From NCBI GenBank assembly GCA_900708905.1, contig CAADRB010000020.1, positions 97,847 through 161,846 on the forward strand: 64,000 nt of DNA, given 5' to 3'. A model generated the notes under the pieces. The model saw only the letters and a list, made by a program, of their open reading frames with translations, was not told where the DNA came from and did no database searches. The translations under genes and the position numbers were made by a program. Of this stretch, positions 50,601-63,379 are shown one piece after another (the stretch's first letter is position 1; each line of letters starts with the position of its first letter). The DNA comes from Hymenolepis diminuta (taxonomy: Eukaryota > Platyhelminthes > Cestoda > Cyclophyllidea > Hymenolepididae).

Positions 50601-51340
50601 ATGATTAGATGACAATTTTGGTTTAATCTCCACAAACAATAAAAATCTTATCCGTTTTTTCCTGTTGCTGATTCCTTTTCTTACTTGTCTAAAGTGATAG
50701 TAGGTGAAAGGAAGCACTATTGCTTACCATTAAGTGCTAACTGATACAATTCAATGACTCAAACGACGGGTTGTTTTGAGAAAATAAATTTGGATACTTT
50801 ATTATCCGAAAATTACGGCACCACCTCGAGATTGGATAACCGTGCCTGAAGATGTAAATCCAATGATAGATAATCCAGTACAGGAGAGATAAAGTCCCTT
50901 AACTTCACCATTGAGAACCGAAAGTGTTCGAGTTGGCATTCAAAAGTTATGCATTATGGATTTGTGGCTGTAAATTCCTACATTCAGGAAAAGAGATTGG
51001 ACTTGGATTACGGAGTTGGAGATTCATTCTTGAATCGTAAACATCAATTGACTTAACCTAGGGAACAAGCATCAACGTTTTTATATTGCAGTACTTATTA
51101 TGATTAGCCATTGGCAGTCTTCGAAATTGGCAAAATGCCTCTTTCCTCAGAGAATTCTCTCGAAGCGGATTACTAAGTTCTGAAGGTGCCATTTTATATG
51201 CATACTTTTATTTGTAACTAGGATCGTTCTTGCATTAGTATTTCGGAGACTGAACTTCACGACATAAGTGAACGGAATGGAATTATTTCAACCTCATTAA
51301 AGACCTCCTATACGTTCGCCCCATCACAACGATATAAAAA
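44601..51340. other. Long stretch with no gene recognised
   Basis: AT-rich. It includes pyrimidine-rich blocks near 45240-45320, 46010-46090 and 49660-49700 that give spurious open frames. No exon with a convincing motif, no RNA gene and no full repeat was found. A short GCTGATATAAATGCC block near 45864 resembles an ankyrin exon 3 start but has no continuation. Confidence 0.3.
49672..49701. repeat. C-rich low-complexity tract
   Basis: Runs of C are broken by T (CCCCCCTCCCCCCCTCTCCC). Confidence 0.8.
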
Positions 51341-51349
51341 CGGACCTGC

Positions 51350-51800
51350 AGCTAAGGTATCTCCTTTTCCCCTAGCTGCTCCTCAAGCTATACCTCCTAT
51401 CTTCTACCAATCTTCAATACAAAAGCGGGATAGAGGGAGAGAGAAGATAGGACAATGATGAGCAGAGTTTATTAGGAGAGGACCAAAACCACGTAAGGTA
51501 GAGAATGTGTAGTAGGTACGATTACTGCGGACAGCTGTCAAGGAGCATGCGTACAGGGTTGTTTATGTAGGGAGAAAAATTTACGTTTGAGTAAAGTGGG
51601 TATGATCAGGGCATATAGCAGTGTGGATGACAGTTGGAATGTGAATGTGTTATTGCATACGTCACACAGACGTCAGCATGCCTGCGCGGACTGACAACTT
51701 ACGTGAACATCTGCCGTCATGGCGACCCAAAATGTACTTTTGATGAGTATAAGAAAATAGCCAAAAGCAGACATAAGTAATAGGATACCACTACAGGGGC
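51350..51800 (-). mobile_element. LTR-B copy
   Basis: Minus-strand partner of the 17990-18400 block. It shares ATCTTCTACCAATCTTC, GCGGGATAGAGG and GGACAATGATGAGCAGAGTTTATTAGG (reversed AATAAA at 51468-51473). A reversed ACATAAAC near 51567 sits where the other copy has TATAAATA. GC content is higher than in the flanks. Ends are approximate. Confidence 0.55.
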
Positions 51801-54239
51801 ACAAAGCTAAGATAAGCTGAGTTATGATTAGCTTAATGTTAGAGAAATTATCAACAAGAAATTTGCAAATAATTTGTTGACTGTCGATAGACCAAAATGA
51901 AGTATGGCTTGGCTAATCTGCACACGTGCAGTTCCCCTTACCTGCAGCTGATTCATCTCAATTGATGAGAGAACGACAGTTTTATACCCTGAGCCTCGTA
52001 GAAAGAAGTTATTTATGGAGAGACAGAGAGTACAAGACTCGAAGCTTCATCAGTTAGTCTGTATTATGACAAAGCCAAGCAAGCATTAAAATGCACAACG
52101 ATTCATCGGTCTGAAAAGGGGGGAGATGATTATTCATCAGAAATTAATAGCCATTAGAGATGTGGTAAAGACGGAATAAAGCATGTGTAAAGGGAATGAT
52201 ATGATACTTGGGAGGGAACACGTATGAACGAGCACAATATGTTGATGAAACTGGGTGTGACTGTCATTCAATATCCCACGGACAGGTGCATGCAGAGCTC
52301 AAGCTTAGCGCTAAAGACACTGGTTTCCAATATCGATCATATTCAAGGTATCTCTGTGGGGACTAATCAGCGTATTTCCAACATTTTCTAACACTCACCT
52401 CGATTTTTACATTCTACATAACTGGACAAAAATAAAAGAAAACTGTCAGTCCCTTCATTCACGATAATTTTTATCATTAATCCCGTCGATAGAACCAAAG
52501 CGGTTGCTGATCTCGTGAAACAGGTGATAAGGATCAGTTCCAATAAGATATGGCAATACTACAGAACACCACACCGCTTCATTTGTGTCGTGACCTTTAT
52601 CTAACATAGATTTTAGCGTGATTATTCAATTAATTTGAAGAAACACTGGCTAGTTTTAATTTTCATAAGCAGTGAGAATGCTGCTCTGCCACTCGCTCTT
52701 AAATTAAAACCACCCTTTTTCGATTAATTTATTGGACCATTCCTTTCCAATGTATGTAATCCTGAGTTTTTAGGATTAAAACATGATTCAATCTCCCCAT
52801 GATAATGTGATATATGGATACATGCAGATTAATTATCCCTTTCAAGGTCACATTGGTTATCTACAACCTGTATGACCATATAACTTGGTGAGATGTGAGA
52901 TTGTTTTGCGTTGATTTTGTCGGACATTGTCATGACGTTACAGATGGAGAGCGGTTGATGATTGGCTAGAGAAAAAATCGATAAATAACAGCTGCATCGT
53001 GGCGTAGGCTGATTTAGTTAGGCGTTATCGAGGCCGCAGGATATAAAAATTATGCCTTTGCGCCCTTTCTTCGCTTTGTTTTAACACATTCAAAGAATTG
53101 CAATTTTTCATATGAAGTCAAAAGACAGTTTCAGGAGAAGTCTATACCATTTAAAAACTATTTCAATTTCTATAAATGGCTGCTAGCTAGTACTTCTGAT
53201 TTCGTTTTGTAATATAAATTAAGAGAAACACATGCACTTATAAACCGTCTACTTACATCATCTCAGGTTTAACTGTTATGGCAACAATTAATGCGAGATC
53301 TGGGACTACACAATGACCCCTTTGACTGAAATAAGGAACTGTGGTAAATAATTCCCCATTTATTTATGGATTTAGAATGTGCTCCGCCACATTTGAAATG
53401 CTTCTGCAAATCCCATCTATCTGCTTTCGAATGTAAGAATATTCAAATGAATCAAACTGGCATGACCATTCAATTAAATCAACTTCACAACAAGCTCTGA
53501 ATATCAGGGATAAGAATTCACCCAACAACTTATGGATCAAATAATAACAAATTTAGCTTTAGAAATTTCGAATATTGGTTTCAGAATTCAAATTTCCTTT
53601 CCTTTCTTCAATATATACTCCTATTTGACCACCCGTTTCATTCTTTACCGTCCTAGTTTGTTATTTTACGTGTCTGATGCCCCCCAGCGATTAAGAGTTT
53701 TTATTCAACACCAAAGGCATTAGTAATAAATTTAGAAGGTATTGTAAAAATCGGTGAAGGTGAAGAGTTACTAAATCAACTTATGACCTTAATTCCGTGA
53801 ATATTCTAGAACACGCCAAATGAAATAACAAATCTTTATGCTAAAAATCTAAGTACAGAGCATGAAACGTGGGAAGAGGCTTAATGGTTAGTACAATTCA
53901 AAACTTTTTTCAAACACTTAAGTTGCGTCAACAGAGATCTGTTGATGCTCAATTATACTGTTTAAATTAACGTTTCATAGCGGACATCATATCAGTTAGC
54001 AATCGAATTTATTGTTTTGGTTGTTATTGTTACCCAAGGCAAAGCAAAACTATTTACAATTCTTAATTATCGAGATCGACTAAACAAAATGGGTGATAGA
54101 AGCTATTTAAGCAATGTTGGAAACTTTTTTGAGTATGTCGAGAGTCAAAGTCTTACAGCATCTCGTCTCTGAAATGCAGAAAAACTGACGATCTCAATCT
54201 CTTGTCGTAATATATGAAATTACTTCTAACGATTGCTAC
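51801..54239. other. Stretch with no gene recognised
   Basis: A GC-richer block near 52900-53060 ends in GGATATAAAAATTATGCC and has CCAAT-reversed GATTGGCTAG near 52962. It looks like a promoter or another LTR U3 region, but no downstream exon or second copy was identified. Confidence 0.3.
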
Positions 54240-57200
54240 GTTGATATCCCGAGCGACATGTTTTCAAGTGATTTCTTAACGGCACTTTTTTCACATAGTT
54301 CTTGTAATACTCATCCATTGGACAAGAAATTCAGTCAGTTTGTGTAGTGTCTGCGTTTCGGTGATGATCGTTCGCCAGTGTCTACTCATCTCACACGCGT
54401 TTGCAATGAGTAGATGGCACCGAGCGCCCCTGCAGAATACTGTCCCTTTCTCACACCTTTTACTTGGGCTGATGTTTCAATAAGTTCGAGATAGATTTCT
54501 TATCACGATCCTTCATCCGAGTAGCACATTCTTTCTTACCGAACACCTGCTTCACACCTGCATTGAGCTGTCTAATTCAGGTCTTTGTAAGTGAGTATTC
54601 AATAAAATTCAATCCCTTTTATCTCCGTTTTGTGTAGACTTCCTTTGAGGTTAGGCCCACGCTTCTGCTATTGTGCGGCGAGTTCTCTGAGAACAAATTT
54701 TTCTGCTAGCACTTGAACACTCATTTGTCTTCTGCTGTTCAGACTCAGCATCATTCGCCAGGCTGTGCTCTGAACAATTTTTTGTTTTCATCCACTTTGC
54801 GATAGACAACAGAAGGCAAACCGTAAAGAAGAACAAGCTCGACGAATGTTTCAAGCAGATTTGATCGAGTTTTGATCGAAAGTACTTTCGAAATTAAGTT
54901 GACATGAGAATCAAAAGCTGTCTCGTGGCCTTCGTGATGTTGAGCATCATCGGCTACCTCTTTATAACTCACACGAAAGCCAAGTTACGTGCTGGAAGGC
55001 ACTCGGTAAATCCCGTGTTCATCTATCTGAGGCTATGACTGTTATAGATCTGGACATGGCATAATTTTTTATTATTAGTTTGCATCTCCGTAGAAGTTTT
55101 GCAACATCGAATTAGTAACAAGACATAAGTCGTCTGCATATTCTAAATGCTCCAGTGACCACTCGTATTCTGTAGAACCCAAGAGTCTGACTTAAATTCC
55201 CGCAGATTGCATAGATTTCCCCTATTATAAGTTGGAATATTATGTTAAAAAGCATAGAACCCTCTTCGGATCCTTGTCTGATGCCTTCTCCATAGAAAAT
55301 ACTTCCCATGAGTCCTTTATTTGACGTTTAGAGACTTCTAGGGCGGCTTTAATTTACACTATCTTGTTAAATCGTAGGGATGGGTAGTAAATCAAAGGCC
55401 CTCCCTAAGTCGACAAAGATAATTACTGTTTCACAATGCCGTTCGATAGCCTCCTGAATTACCGTTCTTACAGCAAGGAATACCTATTCTGCGGACATTC
55501 CAGCACGAAATCCATATTGGGTATTTGATATTACTTCATTCAAACGTAAATTCAGTATTTCGTAGACCATCATTGCAAAGTATTTCCCCACCGTGTCAAG
55601 AAGGAAAATACTTCGGTAGATAGCTGGATCAGTTCTTACTTTCTTAACTTTGTAAGTACTGATTCAGTATCTACCCGATTCTAATTGTGCGGATTCTGCC
55701 TTGCCACCAATCGTTAAAGAATTTCAGTAAGTAGGTATCTGCTGATGGTTCGCTCCACGTAATAAGTTCAGATCGTTCGTCATTAGCCCCAGGATTTTTC
55801 GAAGTTTTCAATTTTCTTTTTCTTCTTTTCTGTTCCTCTGGTGTCAGGTTTGTATCTTTAGCCTGTTCTGTAATATTTAAGGTTACGTCAGATTATACTG
55901 ACCGATAATTAAATGGTAAACACAAAGTTTGGCCAGAGAGCTGGGATCTAAAACAAATTTATTATATTTTGAAGTAGACCATGTTTAAGAGGTTGTTAAT
56001 AGAAATTTTCGAAGTATGTTGTTTCTGGGTTCATTAATAGTCAAAATTTCTAGAGATTTTGCCAAATTTCTTTTTTGGATTCAATATAAACAAGTTCACT
56101 TTATTTCTGCACCATTTAAGGCAGCAAATAATTGATCAGTCAACCACTGTTTTCGTAACCCCTTCCTCTCCGGTAATTTATCACACAAATTCACTTTAGC
56201 CATTTCATACCATAGCTACATTTCTAAAATATTTCATCAACAGTCTTAGTAATGACGTTTATCATATCATTCTAAGTTCCTGCGTTCCAGAATTCCTTTT
56301 CAAGGATTTCTTGTGCTGCAATTTATGCTTTTGTTAGAAGAAAAAATTATTTTTACCCTCTTTCAATATTTCTTCTATCAATAAAAATGTAATTTCCTTC
56401 TTTATTCCCTCACTGATAAAAGACACTTTGTAATTACGCCTAGTTGTTTAAGCTGATACCGACCGAGATTACCATGACGTGCCTTGTGTTCTGTTGTGAG
56501 TTATTGGCTTCTGTGTTAAGTTACTATTTCACCGAGTTTTCTAAATTGGTTCGTTCTGCAAGATTACAACCGGAACTTCTAGATTATTACGTTATAATAT
56601 GGGGTTAATTCCCTTATTCTGTTGCCGAATTCTTGCCTCATTTATTTATAGAGTGAATAAGGTATCTGAGGCCACTTTATTCATTTTCAGAAAAATAGAT
56701 GACAAAACTGTTAATGTTGAAAACTTATAACTTCTTAAAACAAAACAAATAAACGTAATATTAACTTAGAGTTTATTCTATATGTCCCCCTTCGGTTTCT
56801 ATTACCCACTCAATTCTAGTCTGAAAGCGACTGACTGCAAGCTTTCATCAGATCATTTGGTCTTTATTGATGATGTCCTCCATTCCTCGGGGTATTGCTT
56901 CCATCAGAGGAGGAGGAATTGGTGTCATGCTTATTAACTTCCCTTTCAATCGTGATCCTCCCCGTCCCACTCCACATGTAAAAATTCGAAGGATTAGGGT
57001 CTGATTAGTTAGAAAGCGGTCATAAGTTTGGTGTGACATGATGATGAAAATTCTCCGCCATCCATCGAATCCTGAGTATTGAGAACATCGGGTCTTCCTC
57101 CATTGGGCACAGTATCTATCCAAGGTGGACTAACAACAATGGTTTGAAGAGTCCCCACATAGGCATCTGCATCTGCATAGACTCTAAGGCCCTGTGGAAA

Positions 57201-58690
57201 AAATTTAGGAGTCATGATGTGCCCCTCCTTCACCGACCTTCACAACACCGAAAACCATCATTGTTGTTAGAAACTTCGTGCACATGCATAACAGCTGGAA
57301 CTTCAGCGAGGTCCGCTCACACATGGCCACCTATCATTTCTTCGATTGAATTTTTTTTTTCGTTTTTCGTTTAGGGAAAACCAAAGACACTCCTTTTCTT
57401 CTGGATCATTTTGCATACATGAAATGATTCTCTTGAGTTGTTTTTGATCACATAAACCGACCTCGCCTAAGAACTTATGATTTGTATCCAAGGGCTTATA
57501 TATTTTTGTTCCTTTAAATACTTGAATATCTTTGGTAAGATGTCGGGCATTGATTTCCCACGATTTTCGTCCATCATACCATGCCGTGCATCCTTCTGAC
57601 AAACTAAGGTATTCTGGATGAGTGAATGAATGAGTCAGCAGAGCGCCGATAATGCTCTTGTTTTCTCTTCCTCATGGCGGTCAATTCATTTCCATCGTTT
57701 TATTCATATCCGTTCTTACTTTTCAAACGAAATATCTGGTGACTTTTAGAAATCTTGTAATTATCTAACTTGACGTGCTCCACTTTAACAGACACTATTA
57801 TAAAGTGTCTTCCTTTCAATAGTTATAATATCTGCCATGAGATCTTCTGATATAAAAAACGCAATATTATTACCGGGTTAGTTTAAATTACAAAAACATA
57901 GGTGTCCTCAGATGCCTTACGCACCTCGTATTTATATAACTTTCTTGATGTGGCTTCAGTTCTGAGACTTAGTGCAACCAAAAACTAACCAGAATTCGCT
58001 TCCACTTCTCAGGATGTCCACCCTATCGAGAAATACGATTCTACTTTTCCTCGAAGCAATAAAGAAATCAGGGACATCACTCTGGCCAGTTCTCGGGTGG
58101 TACCACGAGTATTTTTCAGAAAAAAGAATTAGTACCACTAAGTTTTCTCACTAAAGCTTAGTGTCGAGTCCCAACTGAGTTTGTAAATCTTTACATGAGC
58201 ATCCTGGCAAAGTGAGCAGTTAAAATCTTCCATAACGATGTTATTTTCACATTTACGCTTCGTATCCCAAAATACAACATCAAGTTGCCTATAAAACAAA
58301 TCTTTCTTTTAGATGTTGGAGGAGCAATCTGTTTGCGGATAACAGCGAATAATATCCATGTTTATATTATCAACATCAATTATAATTTCAGCTAACCTGT
58401 TGGAAATAGGTTTAAATCCATAAAATTGAAGTCGGGATTCACTGATCAGAAATGCAACGCTACTGATTGGCATGAAGTTGATTTTATATCCGGAATTAAA
58501 AATAGTTAATCTGGAGATTTCTTTAGTTTTTGATATTTCTGTAGTTTCGATTTTTGTTAGAACTGCTAGATGGATTTTTCGAGCAGAAAGTAGGAGATAA
58601 GAATTGACGTTCGTTGTGACAGACCTGATGTTCGAATCTCGACTAGAGCGCTTGAGTTCCCGCATCCATATTGTTTAGACCTAATTGACC
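54240..58690 (-). mobile_element. Non-LTR retrotransposon (LINE), decayed, split by a mariner
   Basis: Minus-strand coding relics occur in LINE order. 58309-58665: endonuclease start, with VAFLISESRLQFYGFKPISN and IIIDVDNINMDIIRCYPQTD. 58190-58300: DLFYRQLDVVFWDTKRKC, VMEDFNCSL. 57956-58138: YHPRTGQSDVPDFFIASRKS, then WLVFG, the end of the endonuclease domain. After the mariner at 56649-57928: QEFGNRI (about 56620). 55400-55640: reverse transcriptase with YRSIFLLDTVGKYFAMMVY, QYGFRAGMS and IIFVDLGRAFDLL. 55112-55309: GIRQGSEEGSMLFNIIF. Catalytic YADD at 55129-55140, in a shifted frame. 54751-54972: LLETFVELVLLYGLPSVVYR, the post-RT region. 54240-54600: a C-terminal segment shared with 59780-60060. 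Many stops and frameshifts; inactive. Without the mariner it spans about 3.2 kb, so it is close to full length. Confidence 0.85.
56649..57928 (-). mobile_element. Mariner/Tc1-type DNA transposon, copy 2, nested in the LINE
   Basis: Left TIR TAGAGTGAATAAGGTATCTG and right TIR (reversed) CGAGGTGCGTAAGGCATCTG match each other and copy 1. TA flanks lie at 56647-56648 and 57929-57930. The interior holds a minus-strand transposase with frameshifts. 57303-57602: N-terminal and middle part with WYDGRKSWEI and NRRNDRWPCVS, the usual RxNDRW-type motif. 57009-57233: MTPKFFPQGLRVYADADAYV, VSPPWIDTVPNGGRPDVLNT, QDSMDGGE. 56848-57123: RGMEDIINKDQMI. 1280 bp; inactive. Confidence 0.9.
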
Positions 58691-59116
58691 GGAAAATTTT
58701 TAAGTGATCGTTCCCGCCCATTCAATATTTGTAATTTTTCCTATATATTATATTGGAAGGCATACGCCTTCCTACTTAAATAAAATTTTTGTTTGCACAG
58801 TTTGATTAAATAAATTAAATTAACTGAAAGGTCTAACTAGCAAAAATTTGTACACATTTACGTCCAAAACACGTAAATATTTGTATATTCTTCTAAATAA
58901 TCATATGACGGCTTGTCATGTTTTACATAATTACTTCAACCGAATCGCTGGAAATCTGAAAATGAATCATAAAGATCGGTTTTCTATAAAGAAATTGTGC
59001 ATTTAGTAATGAGATGAAAAAGAATGCAAGGGTAAAAGAAACCAAATGCGAATTTAGTCTCGTTTACAACAAAAGAAGTATTTTTCCAAACTTCGAAAGA
59101 ATACCCGAACGGATAT

Positions 59117-59377
59117 TCAAACAAAAATACACTCAGCTGTTATGATCAACAGATCTTTTTGAAGTGCTTCTACATCAGAATTCTCGGATTCTACTGGTTC
59201 GGCGGCATCTTCAACAGCCGGTTTTATCCGGTTGTTTTTCTTCAGTTAACCTTGCGGGTTCTCCTTCAGCTCGTTTATTAACCGTTTCATCTGCAGACTT
59301 TTCAGTCTTTTCCTCGGTTGTAGCAGTAGCTGTCTCATCAATGGGCTTCTCTATTGAGTCTTCTGGGTGTTTATCAA
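59117..59377 (-). CDS. Possible terminal exon of a Glu/Lys/Thr-rich protein (frameshifted)
   Basis: After an acceptor-like GGGCAG, the minus strand reads DKHPEDSIEKPIDETATATT, EEKTEKSADETVNKRAEGEP and LTEEKQPDK, then stops. A one-base shift at the AAAA run near 59228 continues as KPAVEDAAEPVESENSDVEA, LQKDLL and a TGA at 59117-59119. The acidic, low-complexity tail is strongly biased in composition on this strand only, so it was probably coding. No upstream exon was found and no family can be assigned. It may be a pseudogene, or the shift may be a sequencing error. Confidence 0.4.
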
Positions 59378-59448
59378 CTGCCCATCATATTTTTGAGTAT
59401 TTCAGATATCATTGATTCCTATTTATTTATTCATACAAGCATTTGAAG

Positions 59449-59459
59449 CCCCCCCCCCC
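59449..59459. repeat. Poly-C run (11 C)
   Basis: Uninterrupted homopolymer. Confidence 0.9.
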
Positions 59460-59779
59460 TTTATCATTTGTTAGACCCTATGTTATTCGACATCACTTGC
59501 TTCCACAACTATTAAGTGTAAAATATATTGTGTTCTTGCAGGTAATGATTACACTCATTAATTTTATGTTGCAGGGTAACAAAGCTTTATAGCATTTTGT
59601 CATATGGAAAAATCCGAACATACTGGAAGTGAAAGTTCATTAAGTGTGAGTGTGTTCATATTTAAAAAGGGAATAGTAGAGTATTTAGCTAGTGGAATTG
59701 AGAATCAGTAATCAGGAAAACCCCAATTCATCTGAGCTCCAGAATTATCAGGTCAACTGTTATTTCAAGTTGAAGTTCC

Positions 59780-60060
59780 TTCAGACTTTTCATTTCTTTT
59801 TATCATTTTGCTTTTCGTAGGGCAAATCTAAGTGACAGGTTTTCAAATGATTTTGCACCCATTCTCTTTTCACAATTTTTGTAGCACCCATCAACTGGAC
59901 AAAGGAGTCTATCAGTCTATGGTGATCGATTCGCAAACACCTTCTCATCTCGTTTTCATTTGCAAAGAATAGATGATACCAAGAATCCACATAGAAAATT
60001 TCTCCCTTATGCACACCAAATACCTGTTCAGTATCCGCTTGAAGTAGACTTAACTAACCG
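59780..60060 (-). mobile_element. 5'-truncated LINE tail
   Basis: The minus-strand open frame 59790-60014 ends with FVQLMGATKIVKREWVQNHL and KTCHLDLPYEK. The copy at about 54240-54470, the 3' end of the LINE above, has the equivalents MDEYYKNYVKK and NHLKTC at the same spacing. The DNA matches over ACTCATCCATTGGACAA / ACCCATCAACTGGACAA and GTGATGATCG / GTGATCGATTCG. Only the last part of the LINE is present, as is usual for 5'-truncated insertions. Confidence 0.6.
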
Positions 60061-62600
60061 TTCGTGTATACAGATTTTGTTAAATCATTGATATAGACCT
60101 TTATTTGATTCATGTCCTGCTTTTGACCTCGGCTTGTAATTTGTTGTAAGCGAAGTTTAGGGGGTGGGTAATGCCCGATGACCTCACTAGCTCCAAATTA
60201 CCTCTCTCAACTAAATTAGTAACCAATCGATTAGGTAAATCTTATTCTTAAAAAGAATAAGATGAAACGCTATGTCAAGATGGCCGATTTAAGTACAACG
60301 TTGGCTCAGTCAGTCTCCATTTACCTGTGTTATCATAACGAGTGCAATGTTTGTCGCTATCCCATTCCGTTTTAATTAAATGGACAGGAAAATGTTGGAA
60401 AAAAAGGCATTTTGTAACGGATGAAGAGGGAATTGACTGAAGAAGAGGAATTCTCTTGCTTTGAAATGCTCTACTTACGCAGACGACTTAACGTTTTTCA
60501 ATCGTGAGGGATTGGCTTACGTGGTAATATACCATCCCATTCTTTAAACAAAACACATATACACTGATCGACGCACTAGGGTATTTTGATGTGGTTGATT
60601 AACGATGGAGGTGACCGGGGATGAGCAGTCCGATCACTTTACTCTTTATTAATACAGAATAACGTTTAAATGTAACATAAGAACAGGAATAAATGTTTAT
60701 GATTCATTAAAACCTATCACCGCTGATATTCCTTCAATCAGATTGGTGATATCATCACTTTAAACGGGCTATCAATTTGTCTATCAATTGAGCTTTACCT
60801 ACTCACTTTTAGCCTAGGCTGTTCCCTTCTCTTCTTTATAATATGAATATCCTTTCCGTCTCCTTTTCGTCTTATAGTAGTAAAATTCGTAATGCCAATG
60901 AGGTCAATAGTTCAACCAATCTTCTCGGTTTTAAATTATTAACGCCTAAGCTAAAGCCCCTCTTAAAAATTGATAATTAGGAAAAATATTATATTGGTTC
61001 ACCGACATATTGACCGACTTGCACTGAAAGCTGACCGTTTGTGAGTTTGCTGAAATCTTTTGTCAACAATTATCGATAAATTGCTGTACCCATTGAATTT
61101 TCGATTCGTTTGTTCTCTCTAAGGTCTTCAAGACTTTAGATGTTGCGGATCCTTGGAATTGTAAAAATTATTATCAAAAAGTTTGAAAGCTTCCTTGAAC
61201 ACGAAATCTTTTCTCTGGTTTCTAGTTGTTAAACTTCCTCTGATGGTTAATTTTCACTAATCAGTATCGATTATCTAAAAATTCATAAAAATTGAGATTA
61301 TGCTTAATTCTTTAAAATTAGTTTGTGTAACCGAAAGAAATTCTATGAAATAAAATTTATAACAGTTTCTTAAACATTTAGCTAGTATTACTGCAAATTT
61401 TTAATTTTCTCTCGATACCTAAACATATTTAACATTGTGTCTTATTGAGTTAATTATCAAATTCATAATTTGTTTTTAAAGTAATTTAAATAACATGGTA
61501 CCTATTGCCATAACGCTTCATGCCATAAAGGAATGATTTTAATGAAGAGTTCCAAATTTTAATCAATACTTATTAATCCTATTCCAGATTCCGCAATCAT
61601 TGCTGTCCTCAATGTAAGCAGTATAGTTGAATATATGAAAAAATTCTGCCAATTGAAGACAAACTGCAGCTCGTTCATAATGCCCCAAATGCTGAGCACA
61701 GGTTAGGGGTTTTCGATGCTTCTTATGGAATTACACCAACCAACTGATGAATCATCCCTGAATGAGTCATCGAGCACGTGGATGCATGGGTTTCAATACG
61801 CCGATGCACACAGTGAAAATACAATATTTCTGCAGCAGTTGTAGTTCACCTTTAATAGCCTCGTATTTTCTGTCTACGCAAAGCGACTGACTTGTGGCTA
61901 ATATGCCATTATCGATTTTTTCGGACGCACCTTTAATGGACTGGATGCTGCACGGATGTTGCTGATTTTAATTTTTATCGCAAACTATTTAGTTGGGAAA
62001 AGTGCCGCTACTATTTTCAACTCAGTGAAATAAAGCTCAGTAAAATATAACAATGAAATTTAATTAAGTTAAATAGGTTTTGTCAGTATTTAAATTTTGC
62101 CACTCCTATTTGTACGCATTTGCAACTTGTGAATAAGTCTGCCAAACCGCTTACCATATATAGCCTCCTTTTATGCTTGTACTTTTTTCCAAACAATCAA
62201 TAAATCACTTGAAAATTTTAATTTTAATAAAAATTCTTAAATAACTTAACACCGAAATGCTACAATTTGCGGTCTTTAGAGTTTATTTCTTCCTTGACAA
62301 GTACGGAATATTTACCAGCACATATTGTCGTTTGGCAGAACTGTTTACCTTTATGAGCCTCCAAATCTTTCTAGTCCAAAGACTACATTTATACAATACT
62401 GGTTTAGTTACTCTAAACCCCTTCTCAATGTCATACTGTAAGTTGAAGGGAGGATTTCCATTAAATATTAATTCAGTTATTTGTAATAATTTACAAGCTT
62501 TTATATTGAGTAGGCATGTGGATTGAAATAAAAATGAACAGCTTCTTCATCTGCAATAATCAATTTTGGAAGTCCTTCTGAGGGCCTGAAGGAGAGGCTC
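60061..62600. other. Stretch with no gene recognised
   Basis: AT-rich. A minus-strand block at about 61600-61960 gives protein-like fragments (LCVDRKYEAIKGELQLLQKY; HRKPLTCAQHLGHYE) separated by stops. These are faintly ankyrin-like, but too weak to call. Confidence 0.3.
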
Positions 62601-62619
62601 AGGCTCAGAAGACACTTAT

Positions 62620-62830
62620 GTAGGTCAGAGAAAAACTTGCAGAACTATTACCTGTCCCAGCTTTATGAACTCAAAGACAGAAAGGAGACAGAGATGGTGG
62701 CATAACAGCCATATTAGATAAGAACATAGTAGCCTCATAATTAATAAGCTGACTAAGTAGCAAAGTAAAGCTCAAAATAAGAGTTAGGTAACGCGGGAAA
62801 ATTGATAAACAGCTTAAAAACTGAAGGAAA
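62620..62830 (+). repeat. Diverged repeat pair, copy 1
   Basis: Matches 63380-63600 in order: GAAAAACTTGCAGAACTATT with GAAAACTTGCTGAGCTGTT; AAAGGAGACAGAGATGGTGGCA with AGGGAGACAGGGATGATGGCA; GAAAATTGATAAACAGC with GACAAGTTGATAAGCAGC. Purine-rich. Family unknown. Confidence 0.5.
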
Positions 62831-63379
62831 AGACAAAAACAAAATGAATTAAAGGGAATAGAAAACTAGGTTAAGTCGATGAGCAAACGTGGGTTAAGCT
62901 CAAGGACACTACAAAGGTATGAAGGCCATTTGAGTTATGAAGTTTGTTAAATTTTCTTGAAACAAAGACAGGATATTTAAGGGCAATTATGGAGGAGTCC
63001 AAATTAGCACGAGAAACAATCCAAATAAACTCCATCTCAATATGGATTAAGTGGTTCACTTTTTCCAATTCTACTTCCCATTAAAGACAATGAAGAAATA
63101 ACCTATAGGATTATCAAATCCGGAGCAATTAGAAAAATGATATCATTATTAAAAGCATTGAGTTCCTTGGGTGTTTATTCTCGACCGTTCTTCATAGTTT
63201 ATCCGCTTATTATAATAGAGCTTCTCTTTCGAAAGTTCATTTAGTCTTTGGCGCCTTTATCTGACGTCCGTAAAATCTCGAATCCGATATTATTCCGGCA
63301 TTGTGAAGACAGCCAAAAAGAAAGTCTTTCTAAAACTGGATGTAATGCGCTGAGATGAAACCACAATTAACTAATCGCC

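Noticed and set aside
54651..54854. 67-codon minus-strand frame with a hydrophobic start that looks like a signal peptide
   Set aside because: It overlaps the post-RT part of the LINE in another frame. The LINE reading explains the sequence better.
61600..61960. Faint ankyrin-like minus-strand fragments
   Set aside because: Several stops, no splice sites matching the family, and no clear repeat consensus. Below the level I can support.
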